Source: Dehalococcoidia bacterium (GTDB taxonomy: Bacteria; Chloroflexota; Dehalococcoidia; UBA6926). Taken from it: 16,456 nt of DNA. Shown one piece after another: positions 1-7,089 of this stretch. Position 1 is the stretch's first letter, and each line of letters starts with the position of its first letter. Below the pieces are notes generated by a model. The model did no database searches. It worked only from the letters and a program-made list of their open reading frames with translations, and was not told the DNA's origin. Location: assembly GCA_012271225.1 (NCBI GenBank), contig JAAXGS010000040.1, positions 1 through 16,456 on the forward strand. The letters run 5' to 3'. A program made the translations under genes and the position numbers.

Positions 1-22
1 GTCAGCACAACCCGCTGCGCCA

Positions 23-1324
23 TCAGGACGCGAGCCTCACCGTGGGGGCGTCTCCGCTGCGGGGGCGGGTCATCGCCAGCACCATCAGCACGGCAAGGGC
101 AAGCGGAATCACAACCGTGACGAACGCGATGCGATACCCGTAATCATCCGCGATCCATCCGACCAGGACGGGCGAGAGCAGGCCGCCAATCGCCCCCGCG
201 CCCACCTGAAGGCCCATCAGGGAGCCGAATATACCCCTGCCCCAGTAATCGCCCTGCAGGGACAGGCGCGCCGCGTTGCTTCCTCCCCATCCGGAGCCGT
301 ACACAATTTCAAAGACCAGCGCGACCCAGATGTTGGCGACGAACAGAAACAGCACGCCGCCAGCCAGCTGCAAGCTCAACATCGCCGCGACAACAAGGCG
401 CTTGTCAAAGCGGTCCGCCAGCGCGCCGGAGAAGAACCGCATCGGAATACTCGCGACCGTGAAGACCACCACCATCAGGCCCGCGATCTCCTCCCGGAAA
501 CCGTAGCTGACCAGCGCCGGAATGTGATGCACCACCATGGCGGTGATCGCCACCTGCTGCATGGAGAGCGCGCCCACATACAGCAGGTATGGGCGGCTCA
601 GCAGAACACCCCGCACGGACGGGAAGGACTCCTCAACGATCGGCGATGCGGCGTTCTGCCGCCGCCTGGAGGCCGGAAGGTCATCTGTATCTGCCAACGG
701 CGGATCACCGTCCAGTCGGAGCCCGTACTGTTCCGGCGGCCCGCGCAGGACAAGCGCGAGTGGGATGCAGGTAACCCACGTGCCGATACCCGTGAGGAGG
801 GCCGTGTCTCTCCAGCCGTATTCCCGTATCAGCACAACGAGCAGCGCCGTGATCAGTCCGGCAAAGCCCGGCCCCATGAAGGTTAGCCCCAACGCCTTGC
901 CGCGATTGCGCAGGAACCAGTTGCTGACGGCGGTGGCAACCATGACGTACGACGTCGCGCCCATGCCGCTGCCGATCAGGAGAAAGGCGACGTAGTACTG
1001 CCATGAGGACTCAACCCGGCTGAGGACGATGAAGCCCAGTCCGCCGAGGAACATCGCCGCGGCGGTGACGAACCGGGGCCCGAAACGGTCCGTCAGATAC
1101 CCGATGGTGGGGCTCAGGACGGCAGTCTGCGCGGCCTGTATGGAGGGGCCAAGTGAGACACGCGCGCGCGTCCAGCTCAGGTCAAGCCGGATGCTGTCAA
1201 AGAAGGCGCTGAAGCCAAAGAAGCTGACGCCCGTTGTATAGAACATCAGGTACAGCCCGGACAGCGCCATCCACCAGCCGTAGAAGACGCCGCGCGGCCG
1301 CGGCACTCGCGCGCGGGCCGCCAT
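23..1324 (-). CDS. MFS transporter, OFA/monocarboxylate-like
   Basis: A 433-residue polytopic membrane protein that probably moves a small organic solute, perhaps an organic anion, across the inner membrane. It reads as two bundles of about six hydrophobic segments. A hydrophilic loop at residues about 195-240 joins them. The MFS motif A is visible twice, as GYLTDRFGPRF (about 75-85) and GALADRFDKR (about 300-309). The opening RGVFYGWWMALSG is typical of the OFA (oxalate/formate antiporter) and monocarboxylate-porter branch. I chose the ATG at 1324, which has a weak AGGG upstream. An ATG at 1357 would add 11 residues but has no visible ribosome site. The gene diverges from the aminotransferase at 1486, and nothing nearby identifies its substrate. 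The family call is firm; the subfamily is tentative. Confidence 0.9.
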   Translation of the reverse strand: MAARARVPRPRGVFYGWWMALSGLYLMFYTTGVSFFGFSAFFDSIRLDLSWTRARVSLGPSIQAAQTAVLSPTIGYLTDRFGPRFVTAAAMFLGGLGFIVLSRVESSWQYYVAFLLIGSGMGATSYVMVATAVSNWFLRNRGKALGLTFMGPGFAGLITALLVVLIREYGWRDTALLTGIGTWVTCIPLALVLRGPPEQYGLRLDGDPPLADTDDLPASRRRQNAASPIVEESFPSVRGVLLSRPYLLYVGALSMQQVAITAMVVHHIPALVSYGFREEIAGLMVVVFTVASIPMRFFSGALADRFDKRLVVAAMLSLQLAGGVLFLFVANIWVALVFEIVYGSGWGGSNAARLSLQGDYWGRGIFGSLMGLQVGAGAIGGLLSPVLVGWIADDYGYRIAFVTVVIPLALAVLMVLAMTRPRSGDAPTVRLAS

Positions 1325-1393
1325 CACGCGGCCCTGAATTGCAGGCACATGCCACATGCTAGGCGCAGCATCGGCGCAAACACAAACGGGGCG

Positions 1394-1424
1394 CTGACAG
1401 TGGGCGCCCGCGCGTTGCTACAAT
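1394..1424 (+). promoter_or_regulatory. Candidate sigma70-type promoter for the aminotransferase
   Basis: CTGACA (1394-1399) and TACAAT (1419-1424) are separated by 19 bp, which is longer than ideal. A 6-bp dyad, GGGCGC (1389-1394) and GCGCCC (1404-1409), overlaps the -35 and could be an operator or chance. It lies 61 bases upstream of the start codon at 1486. Confidence 0.35.
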
Positions 1425-1485
1425 AAACGCGGTCTGACCACTCACCGCTCAGCATGCACGCACCGGGACAGAGGAGATCCAGCGA

Positions 1486-2667
1486 ATGCCCCTACCGCCG
1501 CAGGCGCGTCGAGTCGCACAGCTTCCCCCCTATCTCTTTGTCGAGGTCACCCGCAAGATCAATGAAAAACGCGCGCGGGGCGAGGACGTCATCTCCCTGG
1601 CCATTGGCGATCCCGACATCCCGTCCGCTCCCCACGTGATCGACGCCCTGCAGAACGCGCTACGGGACGTCGCCAACCACCGCTACCCGGAATCGGACGG
1701 CCTCCCCTCATTCCGGCAGGCCGTCGCCAACTGGTACAAAACGCGGTTCGGCGTTGAGTTTGACCCCGACACGGAGGTTCTGCCCACCATCGGCTCAAAG
1801 GAGGGCATCGCCCACATTGCGTGGTGTTACCTGGACCCGGGTGACATCGCGCTGGTTCCGGACCCCGGATACCCCGTCTACAGCGTTGGGACGATGCTTG
1901 CGGGGGGTGAATCCCACCTCATGCCACTGCGCCGGGAGCGGGGCTTCCTGCCGGACCTTGACGCCATACCGGAGGACGTGGCGCGCCGCGCCAAAATCCT
2001 GTGGATCAACTACCCCAACAATCCCACCGCCGCCGTCGCGGAACTGGATTTCTACACCCGTGTCGTCGAATTCGCCAGGCGGTATGACATCGTCGTCTGC
2101 CATGACGGGCCGTACACTGAGGTCGCCTTTGACGGATACAAGCCGATGAGTTTCATGCAGGCCCCCGGCGCGCGTGACGTCGGCATTGAGTTCCATTCCC
2201 TGTCCAAGTCCTACAACATGACCGGTTGGCGGATTGGAATGACCGTGGGGAACGCGGAGGTGACCAACGCGCTGATGCGCATCAAGTCCAACGTGGACTC
2301 CGGCGTTTTTCAGGCTGTGCAGTTGGCCGGCATCGCGGCGCTGGAGGGGCCGCAGGACGTGATCGATCACCACAACGCCGTCTATCAGGCGCGGCGGGAT
2401 CGGCTCATTCCCGTCCTGCGTTCCATGGGCCTTGAGGTTGACCCGCCCAGGGCGAGCCTCTATGTCTGGGCCAAGCTGCCGGATGGCGCGCTGTCCGGAG
2501 AGTTCGCCTCACGTCTGATTGAGACGGCGAACGTCGTCGTCACGCCCGGCCGCGGCTATGGCGAGGCGGGAGAGGGTTTCATTCGATGCTCTCTGACGGT
2601 GGCGGATGACGCGCTCGACCGCGCCCTTGAGCGGTTGTCCGGCGTCACAGTCGCTGAGCTGGTGTGA
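1486..2667 (+). CDS. Class I/II PLP aminotransferase, LL-diaminopimelate aminotransferase-like
   Basis: A 393-residue cytoplasmic fold-type I aminotransferase. Visible marks are SLAIGDPDIP (37-46), the substrate/cofactor loop NYPNNPT (175-181), the cofactor-ring aspartate in CHDGPY (D207, Y210) and the Schiff-base lysine K241 in SLSKSYNMTGWRIG. The arginine in GFIRCSL near the C-terminus should bind the substrate carboxylate. Length and these signatures resemble the DapL group, which converts tetrahydrodipicolinate to LL-diaminopimelate in the lysine and peptidoglycan branch and is common in Chloroflexota. Other aminotransferases share the fold, and no lysine-pathway neighbour is present to confirm it, so no symbol is given. 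The start is supported by GAGGAG at 1471-1476, 9 bases before ATG. A winged-helix gene begins 17 bases after its stop codon. Confidence 0.92.
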   Translation: MPLPPQARRVAQLPPYLFVEVTRKINEKRARGEDVISLAIGDPDIPSAPHVIDALQNALRDVANHRYPESDGLPSFRQAVANWYKTRFGVEFDPDTEVLPTIGSKEGIAHIAWCYLDPGDIALVPDPGYPVYSVGTMLAGGESHLMPLRRERGFLPDLDAIPEDVARRAKILWINYPNNPTAAVAELDFYTRVVEFARRYDIVVCHDGPYTEVAFDGYKPMSFMQAPGARDVGIEFHSLSKSYNMTGWRIGMTVGNAEVTNALMRIKSNVDSGVFQAVQLAGIAALEGPQDVIDHHNAVYQARRDRLIPVLRSMGLEVDPPRASLYVWAKLPDGALSGEFASRLIETANVVVTPGRGYGEAGEGFIRCSLTVADDALDRALERLSGVTVAELV

Positions 2668-2684
2668 GCGCAGGGGAGCGCGGC

Positions 2685-3041
2685 GTGACAGAGTATTCAA
2701 GACGCGGCGGCGCGGCGGAGCGCATACAGGCGGTTCCTGTGCTCTCCGAGAAACTCTCAGAGAATGAGGAGCGCATCCTCCTCTTTCTTGCGCGGCAGGC
2801 CAGCTCCGTCACGCTGCCGGACATCATCCGGGGGCTTGAGATGGAGCGCGGCGACCTGAGAAACACCCTGCGCAGACTGTACCGGCGCCGCTTCATCGTC
2901 ATCTCCCGCGGCATCAGGTCAATTCCGGACACGTATCTCCTGTCCGGCGGGGCGCGCCTGTACGTGCGCCACCATCTGCTGCACGACACTGTGGATCGTC
3001 TGCCGATTGAGACGCTCACGGCGGCCAATCAGCGCCGATAG
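2685..3041 (+). CDS. Small winged-helix (MarR-like) DNA-binding protein
   Basis: A 118-residue protein whose central part (about 22-90) reads as a winged helix. The series is LSENEERILLFLARQ, TLPDIIRGLEMERGDLRNTLRRLYRRRFI (recognition region) and a short wing ending DTYLLS. The C-terminus is basic. It is probably a transcriptional regulator; the ligand and targets cannot be read. I start it at GTG 2685 because AGGGGAG (2672-2678) sits 6 bases upstream. A GTG at 2664 would overlap the aminotransferase end but lacks a ribosome site. It is likely co-transcribed with the aminotransferase and may regulate it. I do not recognise a named family. Confidence 0.75.
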   Translation: MTEYSRRGGAAERIQAVPVLSEKLSENEERILLFLARQASSVTLPDIIRGLEMERGDLRNTLRRLYRRRFIVISRGIRSIPDTYLLSGGARLYVRHHLLHDTVDRLPIETLTAANQRR

Positions 3042-3055
3042 CGTAACGACGCGGC

Positions 3056-3072
3056 GCGCGGCCTCGCCGCGC
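3056..3072. terminator. GC stem-loop between convergent genes
   Basis: GCGCGGC (3056-3062), loop CTC and GCCGCGC (3066-3072) form a perfect 7-bp stem. It fills the 35-base gap between the converging winged-helix and CcdA genes. There is no T-run on either side, so an intrinsic terminator is only possible. Confidence 0.35.
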
Positions 3073-3076
3073 TCAC

Positions 3077-3784
3077 TCACAGGTCAGCATTGAACGCGAA
3101 CCAGTTTGTCCACCAATACCAGGCGATGTACACGCCCGCGAGAATGAGCAGCTGGGCGCTGATCTTCTCCACCAGGGGCAGGGCCTGCCGGATCACGGAT
3201 CGGATCACGTCCTTAAACACCGCCGCGCCCAGGGTGAGGCCGATGAGTCCAATGCCCATGCCCGCTCCGTAGACGAGGAACAGCACCAGCGCGGCGGGCC
3301 CGCCAATCACCTGCCCCTGAGCCAGAATCGCCAGGAAGATGGGGAACGTGCAGCTCAGTGTGGCAAGCGCGTAGGCAAGGCCAAAGAGGAAGACGGAGAT
3401 CAGCCCACGGCTTCCAGTGCCCCAGTTCACCCCGATGGTCGGGATGAGGGTCAGTGAGCGCCCCGTCAACAGCATGTACTCGCCAAGAATGATCAGGCCA
3501 ATCCCAACGATAAAGGCCACGGTGGGCACGATGTCGCGCAGGAACGTCCCGATCACGCTCCAGACCACGCCGAACGCGCCGAACAGGAGCAGGAAGGCGA
3601 GCGCCGCCGTTGTGCCGACAAGCATCGCCTGCCCAAGCCGCGCGGTGATCGCGCGCCGCTCATAGCCCTCCTCACGGGAGCCGATGTAGTAGCCAATGTA
3701 GGCGGGAAGCATCGCCGCGCCGCACGGGCTTGCCAGAGCGACAAACCCGGCGCTGAACGCAAAGGCAAACGGCAGACTGAACAT
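3077..3784 (-). CDS. CcdA/DsbD-family membrane thiol-disulfide transporter
   Basis: A 235-residue, almost wholly hydrophobic protein with about six membrane segments. The CcdA hallmark is visible: one cysteine in each half, C21 in SPCGAAMLP and C145 in LSCTFPIF, both followed by a proline. Family members pass reducing equivalents from cytoplasmic thioredoxin to thiol proteins outside the membrane, for cytochrome c maturation or other redox work. No cytochrome-maturation gene is in view. The upstream neighbour on the same strand is a metal-sensor-like ArsR regulator, 102 bases away. A thiol/metal-stress role is therefore an inference from context. No clear ribosome site precedes the ATG at 3784, and no good alternative start is apparent. 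Confidence 0.9.
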   Translation of the reverse strand: MFSLPFAFAFSAGFVALASPCGAAMLPAYIGYYIGSREEGYERRAITARLGQAMLVGTTAALAFLLLFGAFGVVWSVIGTFLRDIVPTVAFIVGIGLIILGEYMLLTGRSLTLIPTIGVNWGTGSRGLISVFLFGLAYALATLSCTFPIFLAILAQGQVIGGPAALVLFLVYGAGMGIGLIGLTLGAAVFKDVIRSVIRQALPLVEKISAQLLILAGVYIAWYWWTNWFAFNADL

Positions 3785-3886
3785 CAGGAAACGCTGAACG
3801 AAGCCGAGGGCGCAACGGCCGTCACGCGGCGCCGCGCGGAACCCGGTTCAGGCAGATGGCGGCGCGGACGGCGGGCGGCAGGGAAA

Positions 3887-4252
3887 CTACGCGCCGCTGT
3901 TCTCTTCATCAATGACGGAGCACGACATGACGCGCCCGGCGCTCTCGGCGATCATCGCGTCCCCAAGAGCAAGGATATCCCGAACGCGCTGATCGGTGAC
4001 GGAATAGAAGACATTGCGGCCCCGCCGGTCCGCATCGACAAACCCGCACCAGCGGAGGCAGGACAGGTGGCTTGACACCCTGCCCTGCGGCGCGCCCAAC
4101 AGTTCAACAAGCTCGGACACGCTCCGTTCCGATTCAAAGAGGATGCGCAGGATGCGCAGCCGCGTCGGATCTCCGAGACCCCGAAAGAATCGCGCGGCCG
4201 TTTCCGCCCCGGGCGGAACGGCAAGCATCGGCCCCGTTGGAGCCAGCGTCAT
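3887..4252 (-). CDS. ArsR/SmtB-family metal-sensing repressor, CmtR-like
   Basis: A 121-residue winged-helix repressor. The ArsR signature appears in GLGDPTRLRILRILFE (25-40), SVSELVELLGAPQGRVSSHL (44-63) and the wing DADRRGRNVFYSV (73-85). Cysteines C65 and C69 lie in the recognition helix (SHLSCLRWCGFV), with a third, C111, near the C-terminus. This matches my recollection of mycobacterial CmtR, a Cd/Pb sensor using Cys57, Cys61 and Cys102, with almost the same spacing. The classical ArsR ELCVCDL site is absent. Binding of metal would release it from DNA. The start chosen is ATG 4252, with AGGGA 9 bases upstream; ATG 4270 would add six residues, and the open frame extends to 4423 without support. 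It probably controls itself and the CcdA gene downstream. Confidence 0.88.
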   Translation of the reverse strand: MTLAPTGPMLAVPPGAETAARFFRGLGDPTRLRILRILFESERSVSELVELLGAPQGRVSSHLSCLRWCGFVDADRRGRNVFYSVTDQRVRDILALGDAMIAESAGRVMSCSVIDEENSGA

Positions 4253-4311
4253 GACGTGAAGTCCCTGCATAGATGGACCATCCAATCCTGATTCACTAGT
4301 CTCCCATCGCG

Positions 4312-4352
4312 CCTGCGAGCGCCGCCGATGCGGAATCGGCGGCGCTCGCAGG
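4312..4352. repeat. Perfect 18-bp inverted repeat in the arsR leader
   Basis: The arm CCTGCGAGCGCCGCCGAT (4312-4329) is repeated exactly in reverse complement at 4335-4352, around a 5-base loop (GCGGA). It lies between the predicted minus-strand promoter and the ArsR start, so it would fold in the leader transcript. No T-run follows on either strand. It could be an operator for the ArsR dimer, an RNA hairpin or a transcription block. ArsR operators are usually imperfect and more AT-rich. Confidence 0.85.
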
Positions 4353-4366
4353 TCTGCGATTTGTGC

Positions 4367-4396
4367 ATTATACCGACCACAGCCGCGCTGCCGCAA
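4367..4396 (-). promoter_or_regulatory. Sigma70-type promoter for arsR-ccdA
   Basis: On the minus strand a perfect TATAAT (4372 down to 4367) has TTGCGG as a partial -35 (4396 down to 4391) with an 18-bp spacer. Transcription would start near 4360 and run into the inverted repeat at 4352-4312, then reach the ArsR start at 4252. Confidence 0.55.
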
Positions 4397-4461
4397 AAAC
4401 GCGCGTGCGGCGGGCCCGTTCACGCGCGGACGGCGGCCCTGTACAACGCCCGCGCCGTCCG

Positions 4462-4467
4462 TACAAT
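4462..4467 (+). promoter_or_regulatory. Candidate -10 box for the lipoprotein gene
   Basis: TACAAT lies 21 bases before the ATG at 4489, the same hexamer seen before the aminotransferase. A convincing -35 is not visible. The implied leader is only about 15 bases. Confidence 0.35.
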
Positions 4468-4488
4468 CGATGCTTGAAGCGGGTACTC

Positions 4489-5643
4489 ATGCGAGCGACA
4501 CTCTCACACCGATACTCCTCCTCGGCCATTGCGGCGCTGATCGTCGTCGCAGCGGCCCTCATCCTGGCAGCCTGCGGGGGCGCGGAGACGCCGTCCCCCA
4601 CCGCCGTCACCGCCACGCCAACGGCGACAGCGACTGCAGTCCCGACTCAGACATCCACAGCCATCCGCGCCCCGACGCCGCGCCCGATCACTCTGCCCGG
4701 CGACGAGGCGCCGCACAGCGATCCCGTCGAGTGGTGGTATTACAGCGGCGTCATGCGTGACGAGGCGGGCGCCCGATACGGTTTCCACTTTGTGATCTTC
4801 CAGGTGAAAGACGGGCAGACCGGCGGCACGGCGTACATGTCCCACGCATCCGTGACGGACATCGGGCGGGATACGCATGAACAGGCGTCGCGGTTTGCGC
4901 TTGGAGCGCAGGGGCAGCCGGCGTCGGGATTCGCGCTCACCGTCTCCGACTGGGCTCTCATCGGCGAGAATGGTCGGCACGCATTCAGCGCGGAGACGGA
5001 CACGTACGCGCTTGATCTGAACGTCAGCGCCGCCAAGCCCGCCGCCCGCCACAACCGGAACGGGTATCTGATCGGCCTCGGCGGCTGGACGTACTACTAC
5101 AGCTGGACGCGCATGGACGTCACCGGAACCTTGACCACCGACGGGCATGAGAGGGCCGTGACGGGCGAGGCGTGGATGGATCACCAGTGGGGAGATTTTG
5201 AGATTCTGGGCTATCCCACCGGCTGGCAGTGGTTCGCCGTTCAGATGGAGAACGGGCATGAGGTGATGGTGGCGGAGAGCCGAGAGGAGTCCGGTGAAAC
5301 GATCGTCTACGCGACGCTTGTCGATCCGGCCGGCGGAACAACTCACGTGGATGGAGACGCCATCTCCCTGGACGTCCTTGGCGAATGGACAAGCCCTCAT
5401 ACGGGCGGCGTCTACCCCGCCGGATGGCGCATTGCCATTCCGGAACAGGAACTGTCCATGACGCTGACGCCGGTTCAGGATGATCAGGAAATCACGCTCG
5501 CCTTTCCCAGACACACAATCTATTGGGAGGGGCTTGTGGACACAGAGATCACGTTCAATGGCGAGCCGGTCAGCGGGTCCGGCTACGTTGAGCTTGTCGG
5601 CTACGTTCCGCCGCTGCCCTCCCCCACTCCCGCGGCCGGGTAG
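4489..5643 (+). CDS. Lipoprotein with CrtC/AttH-like lipocalin-type domain
   Basis: A 384-residue exported lipoprotein. Residues 1-29 form a lipoprotein signal (basic start, hydrophobic stretch, lipobox LAAC with C29 as the lipidated cysteine). Residues 33-66 are a Thr/Pro/Ala linker typical of surface proteins. From about 66 onward the sequence looks like the AttH / carotenoid 1,2-hydratase (CrtC) superfamily, a double lipocalin-like beta fold. The marks are PVEWWYYSGV (79-88), FGFH-like RYGFHFVIFQ (97-106), GEAWMDHQWGDF (226-237) and GWQWFAVQM (245-253). Family members include hydroxyneurosporene hydratase and predicted secreted hydrolases. No carotenoid gene is nearby, so the substrate is unknown. 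The start at 4489 gives a complete signal peptide; the open frame extends upstream to 4363 without support. It converges on the GNAT gene. Confidence 0.85.
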   Translation: MRATLSHRYSSSAIAALIVVAAALILAACGGAETPSPTAVTATPTATATAVPTQTSTAIRAPTPRPITLPGDEAPHSDPVEWWYYSGVMRDEAGARYGFHFVIFQVKDGQTGGTAYMSHASVTDIGRDTHEQASRFALGAQGQPASGFALTVSDWALIGENGRHAFSAETDTYALDLNVSAAKPAARHNRNGYLIGLGGWTYYYSWTRMDVTGTLTTDGHERAVTGEAWMDHQWGDFEILGYPTGWQWFAVQMENGHEVMVAESREESGETIVYATLVDPAGGTTHVDGDAISLDVLGEWTSPHTGGVYPAGWRIAIPEQELSMTLTPVQDDQEITLAFPRHTIYWEGLVDTEITFNGEPVSGSGYVELVGYVPPLPSPTPAAG

Positions 5644-5664
5644 CCCGGAAACCGCGCGGCGCTC

Positions 5665-6384
5665 CTATTCGTCCTCATCCATGTCATAGGCGCGGGTGGT
5701 CGCGCCCCAGCGTTCCGCGTGGCGCGCGCCAAGGTCGGCAAGCAGCGCGGAATAGTCCGGCGTATCGATGGGGTCGGTCGTCATCACATAGGCGTCCTCG
5801 TCGTTGTCGGAGTAGTAGCGCTTGCGCCGTCCAACGGTCTTAAAGCCGTACTTGTGGTACAGGTTCTGGGCGACATCGTTTGAGACGCGCACCTCCAGTG
5901 TGACGGCGCGGCAGGACAGCAGCTTGCTCGCCTCAACAGCGCCAATGAGGAGCAGCTCCCCGATCCCCCTCCCCCGATGTGTCCTGCGCACGCCAACGCT
6001 GGTCACGTGACCCTCATCGATGATCGTCCACAGGCCGAGATAGCCGGCGATCAACTCCTCAGTGGGCGGCGTCTCCGCCTCGCCGCCCAACAGACGCCTG
6101 ACCGCGTTCTTCAATCGCGCGCCGCGCCCGCGCCCGTTGCCCTGTATCCTGGGATTTCGCGGCAGCCCGTGCTCCAGGGCGTAGGCGTCATAGGGCGCGT
6201 CACGCGAGACCGCGACAAGGTAATGGGCATAGCGCCGCTCCCGCAGGTCCCGCCTAAAGGGCGGCGCGTACCTGTTCTCCGGAAAGGCGTCCTGATCAAT
6301 CTGCGTGCCCTGCTGAATGTCGCCCTCATGCATGGGACGCAACAGCCACGGCATAACTCGGGTACTATCGTTATGTATTGCCAC
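5665..6384 (-). CDS. GNAT acetyltransferase, RimI-like
   Basis: A 239-residue cytoplasmic N-acetyltransferase. The acetyl-CoA loop is visible in VTSVGVRRTHRGRGIG (127-142), with the RxxGxG-type core at 137-142. The RimI-like tail LEVRVSNDVAQNLYHKYGF (163-181), followed by RKRYYSDNDEDAYVM, suggests acetylation of protein N-termini such as ribosomal S18. It is longer than RimI (about 150 residues). A basic, Gly/Arg-containing insertion at about 65-110 and an acidic C-terminal tail account for the excess. I start it at GTG 6384 because GAGGTG lies 7 bases upstream; ATG at 6351 is an alternative beginning just before the domain. It diverges from the sigma factor gene. Confidence 0.85.
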   Translation of the reverse strand: MAIHNDSTRVMPWLLRPMHEGDIQQGTQIDQDAFPENRYAPPFRRDLRERRYAHYLVAVSRDAPYDAYALEHGLPRNPRIQGNGRGRGARLKNAVRRLLGGEAETPPTEELIAGYLGLWTIIDEGHVTSVGVRRTHRGRGIGELLLIGAVEASKLLSCRAVTLEVRVSNDVAQNLYHKYGFKTVGRRKRYYSDNDEDAYVMTTDPIDTPDYSALLADLGARHAERWGATTRAYDMDEDE

Positions 6385-6471
6385 CTGCCACCACCTCGCT
6401 AGAGAATAAAGTGAAATGACGCGGGGCGCGTCTAACTTTGCGGCCAATTGAGACGTTATTGGATGTAGTGA

Positions 6472-7089
6472 ATGAACATCGAGCCGCCTGAGTCTGACGC
6501 AGGGTCAGAGGGGGCGCTGGCGGACACTGCCATCGCAGGGATTGTGCAGCGGGCGCAGAACGGAGAGGCGGCGGCGTTTGGACAACTGTATGAGTTGTTT
6601 TCTGACAGGGTGTACCGCTACGTGGCCTACCGGGTGGACAGCAACGCGGACGCCGAGGACATCACGGAGGACATTTTCATTCGTATGCTGGAGGCGATTG
6701 GCTCCTTCCGCTGGAGAGACGTCCCTTTCGCGGCATGGCTCATGCGAATCGCCCATAACCGCGTCATCGACCACTACCGCCGCGGCCGCGTTCGCGCCGC
6801 AACGCCGCTGGATGACGCGCCCCCGCTCCCATCCCGGGACCGGGACCCCCAGGAGCGCATCGAGACATTCTCAGACCTGCAGGACCTGCGGCTCGCCATG
6901 GCCGGACTCACGGACCTGCAGCGCCAGGTCATCTCCCTCCGGTTTGGATCAGACCTCAGCATCGTGGAGACCGCAAAGGCCATGAACCGGAACGAGGGCG
7001 CGATCAAGGCCCTGCAGCACAGCGCCATTCGCGCGCTGCGCCGCCGCATGCTTGCACAGGATGAGTCAGACGGCGGGGGGCAATCATGA
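6472..7089 (+). CDS. ECF-type RNA polymerase sigma factor
   Basis: A 205-residue group 4 sigma factor that directs RNA polymerase to a dedicated set of promoters. Region 2 is at about 36-104: FGQLYELFSDRVYRYVAYRV, DAEDITEDIFIRMLEAIGSF, then FAAWLMRIAHNRVIDHYRR. Region 4 is at about 136-190: LRLAMAGLTDLQRQVISLRF, then LSIVETAKAMNRNEGAIKALQ. A variable linker with several prolines joins them. The stop codon overlaps the next start as ATGA (7086-7089), so it is translationally coupled to the membrane protein that probably holds it inactive. Only a weak ribosome site (GGAT) precedes the ATG. I could not find a clear self-promoter. Confidence 0.93.
   Translation: MNIEPPESDAGSEGALADTAIAGIVQRAQNGEAAAFGQLYELFSDRVYRYVAYRVDSNADAEDITEDIFIRMLEAIGSFRWRDVPFAAWLMRIAHNRVIDHYRRGRVRAATPLDDAPPLPSRDRDPQERIETFSDLQDLRLAMAGLTDLQRQVISLRFGSDLSIVETAKAMNRNEGAIKALQHSAIRALRRRMLAQDESDGGGQS

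Noticed and set aside
4504..5514. A 336-codon open frame on the minus strand
   Set aside because: It is antisense to the lipoprotein gene, which has a signal peptide and family motifs. No ribosome site or recognisable domain is seen.
6420..6471. Possible ECF-type self-promoter before the sigma factor
   Set aside because: TAACTTT and ACGTTAT elements can be picked out, but spacing and match are not convincing.
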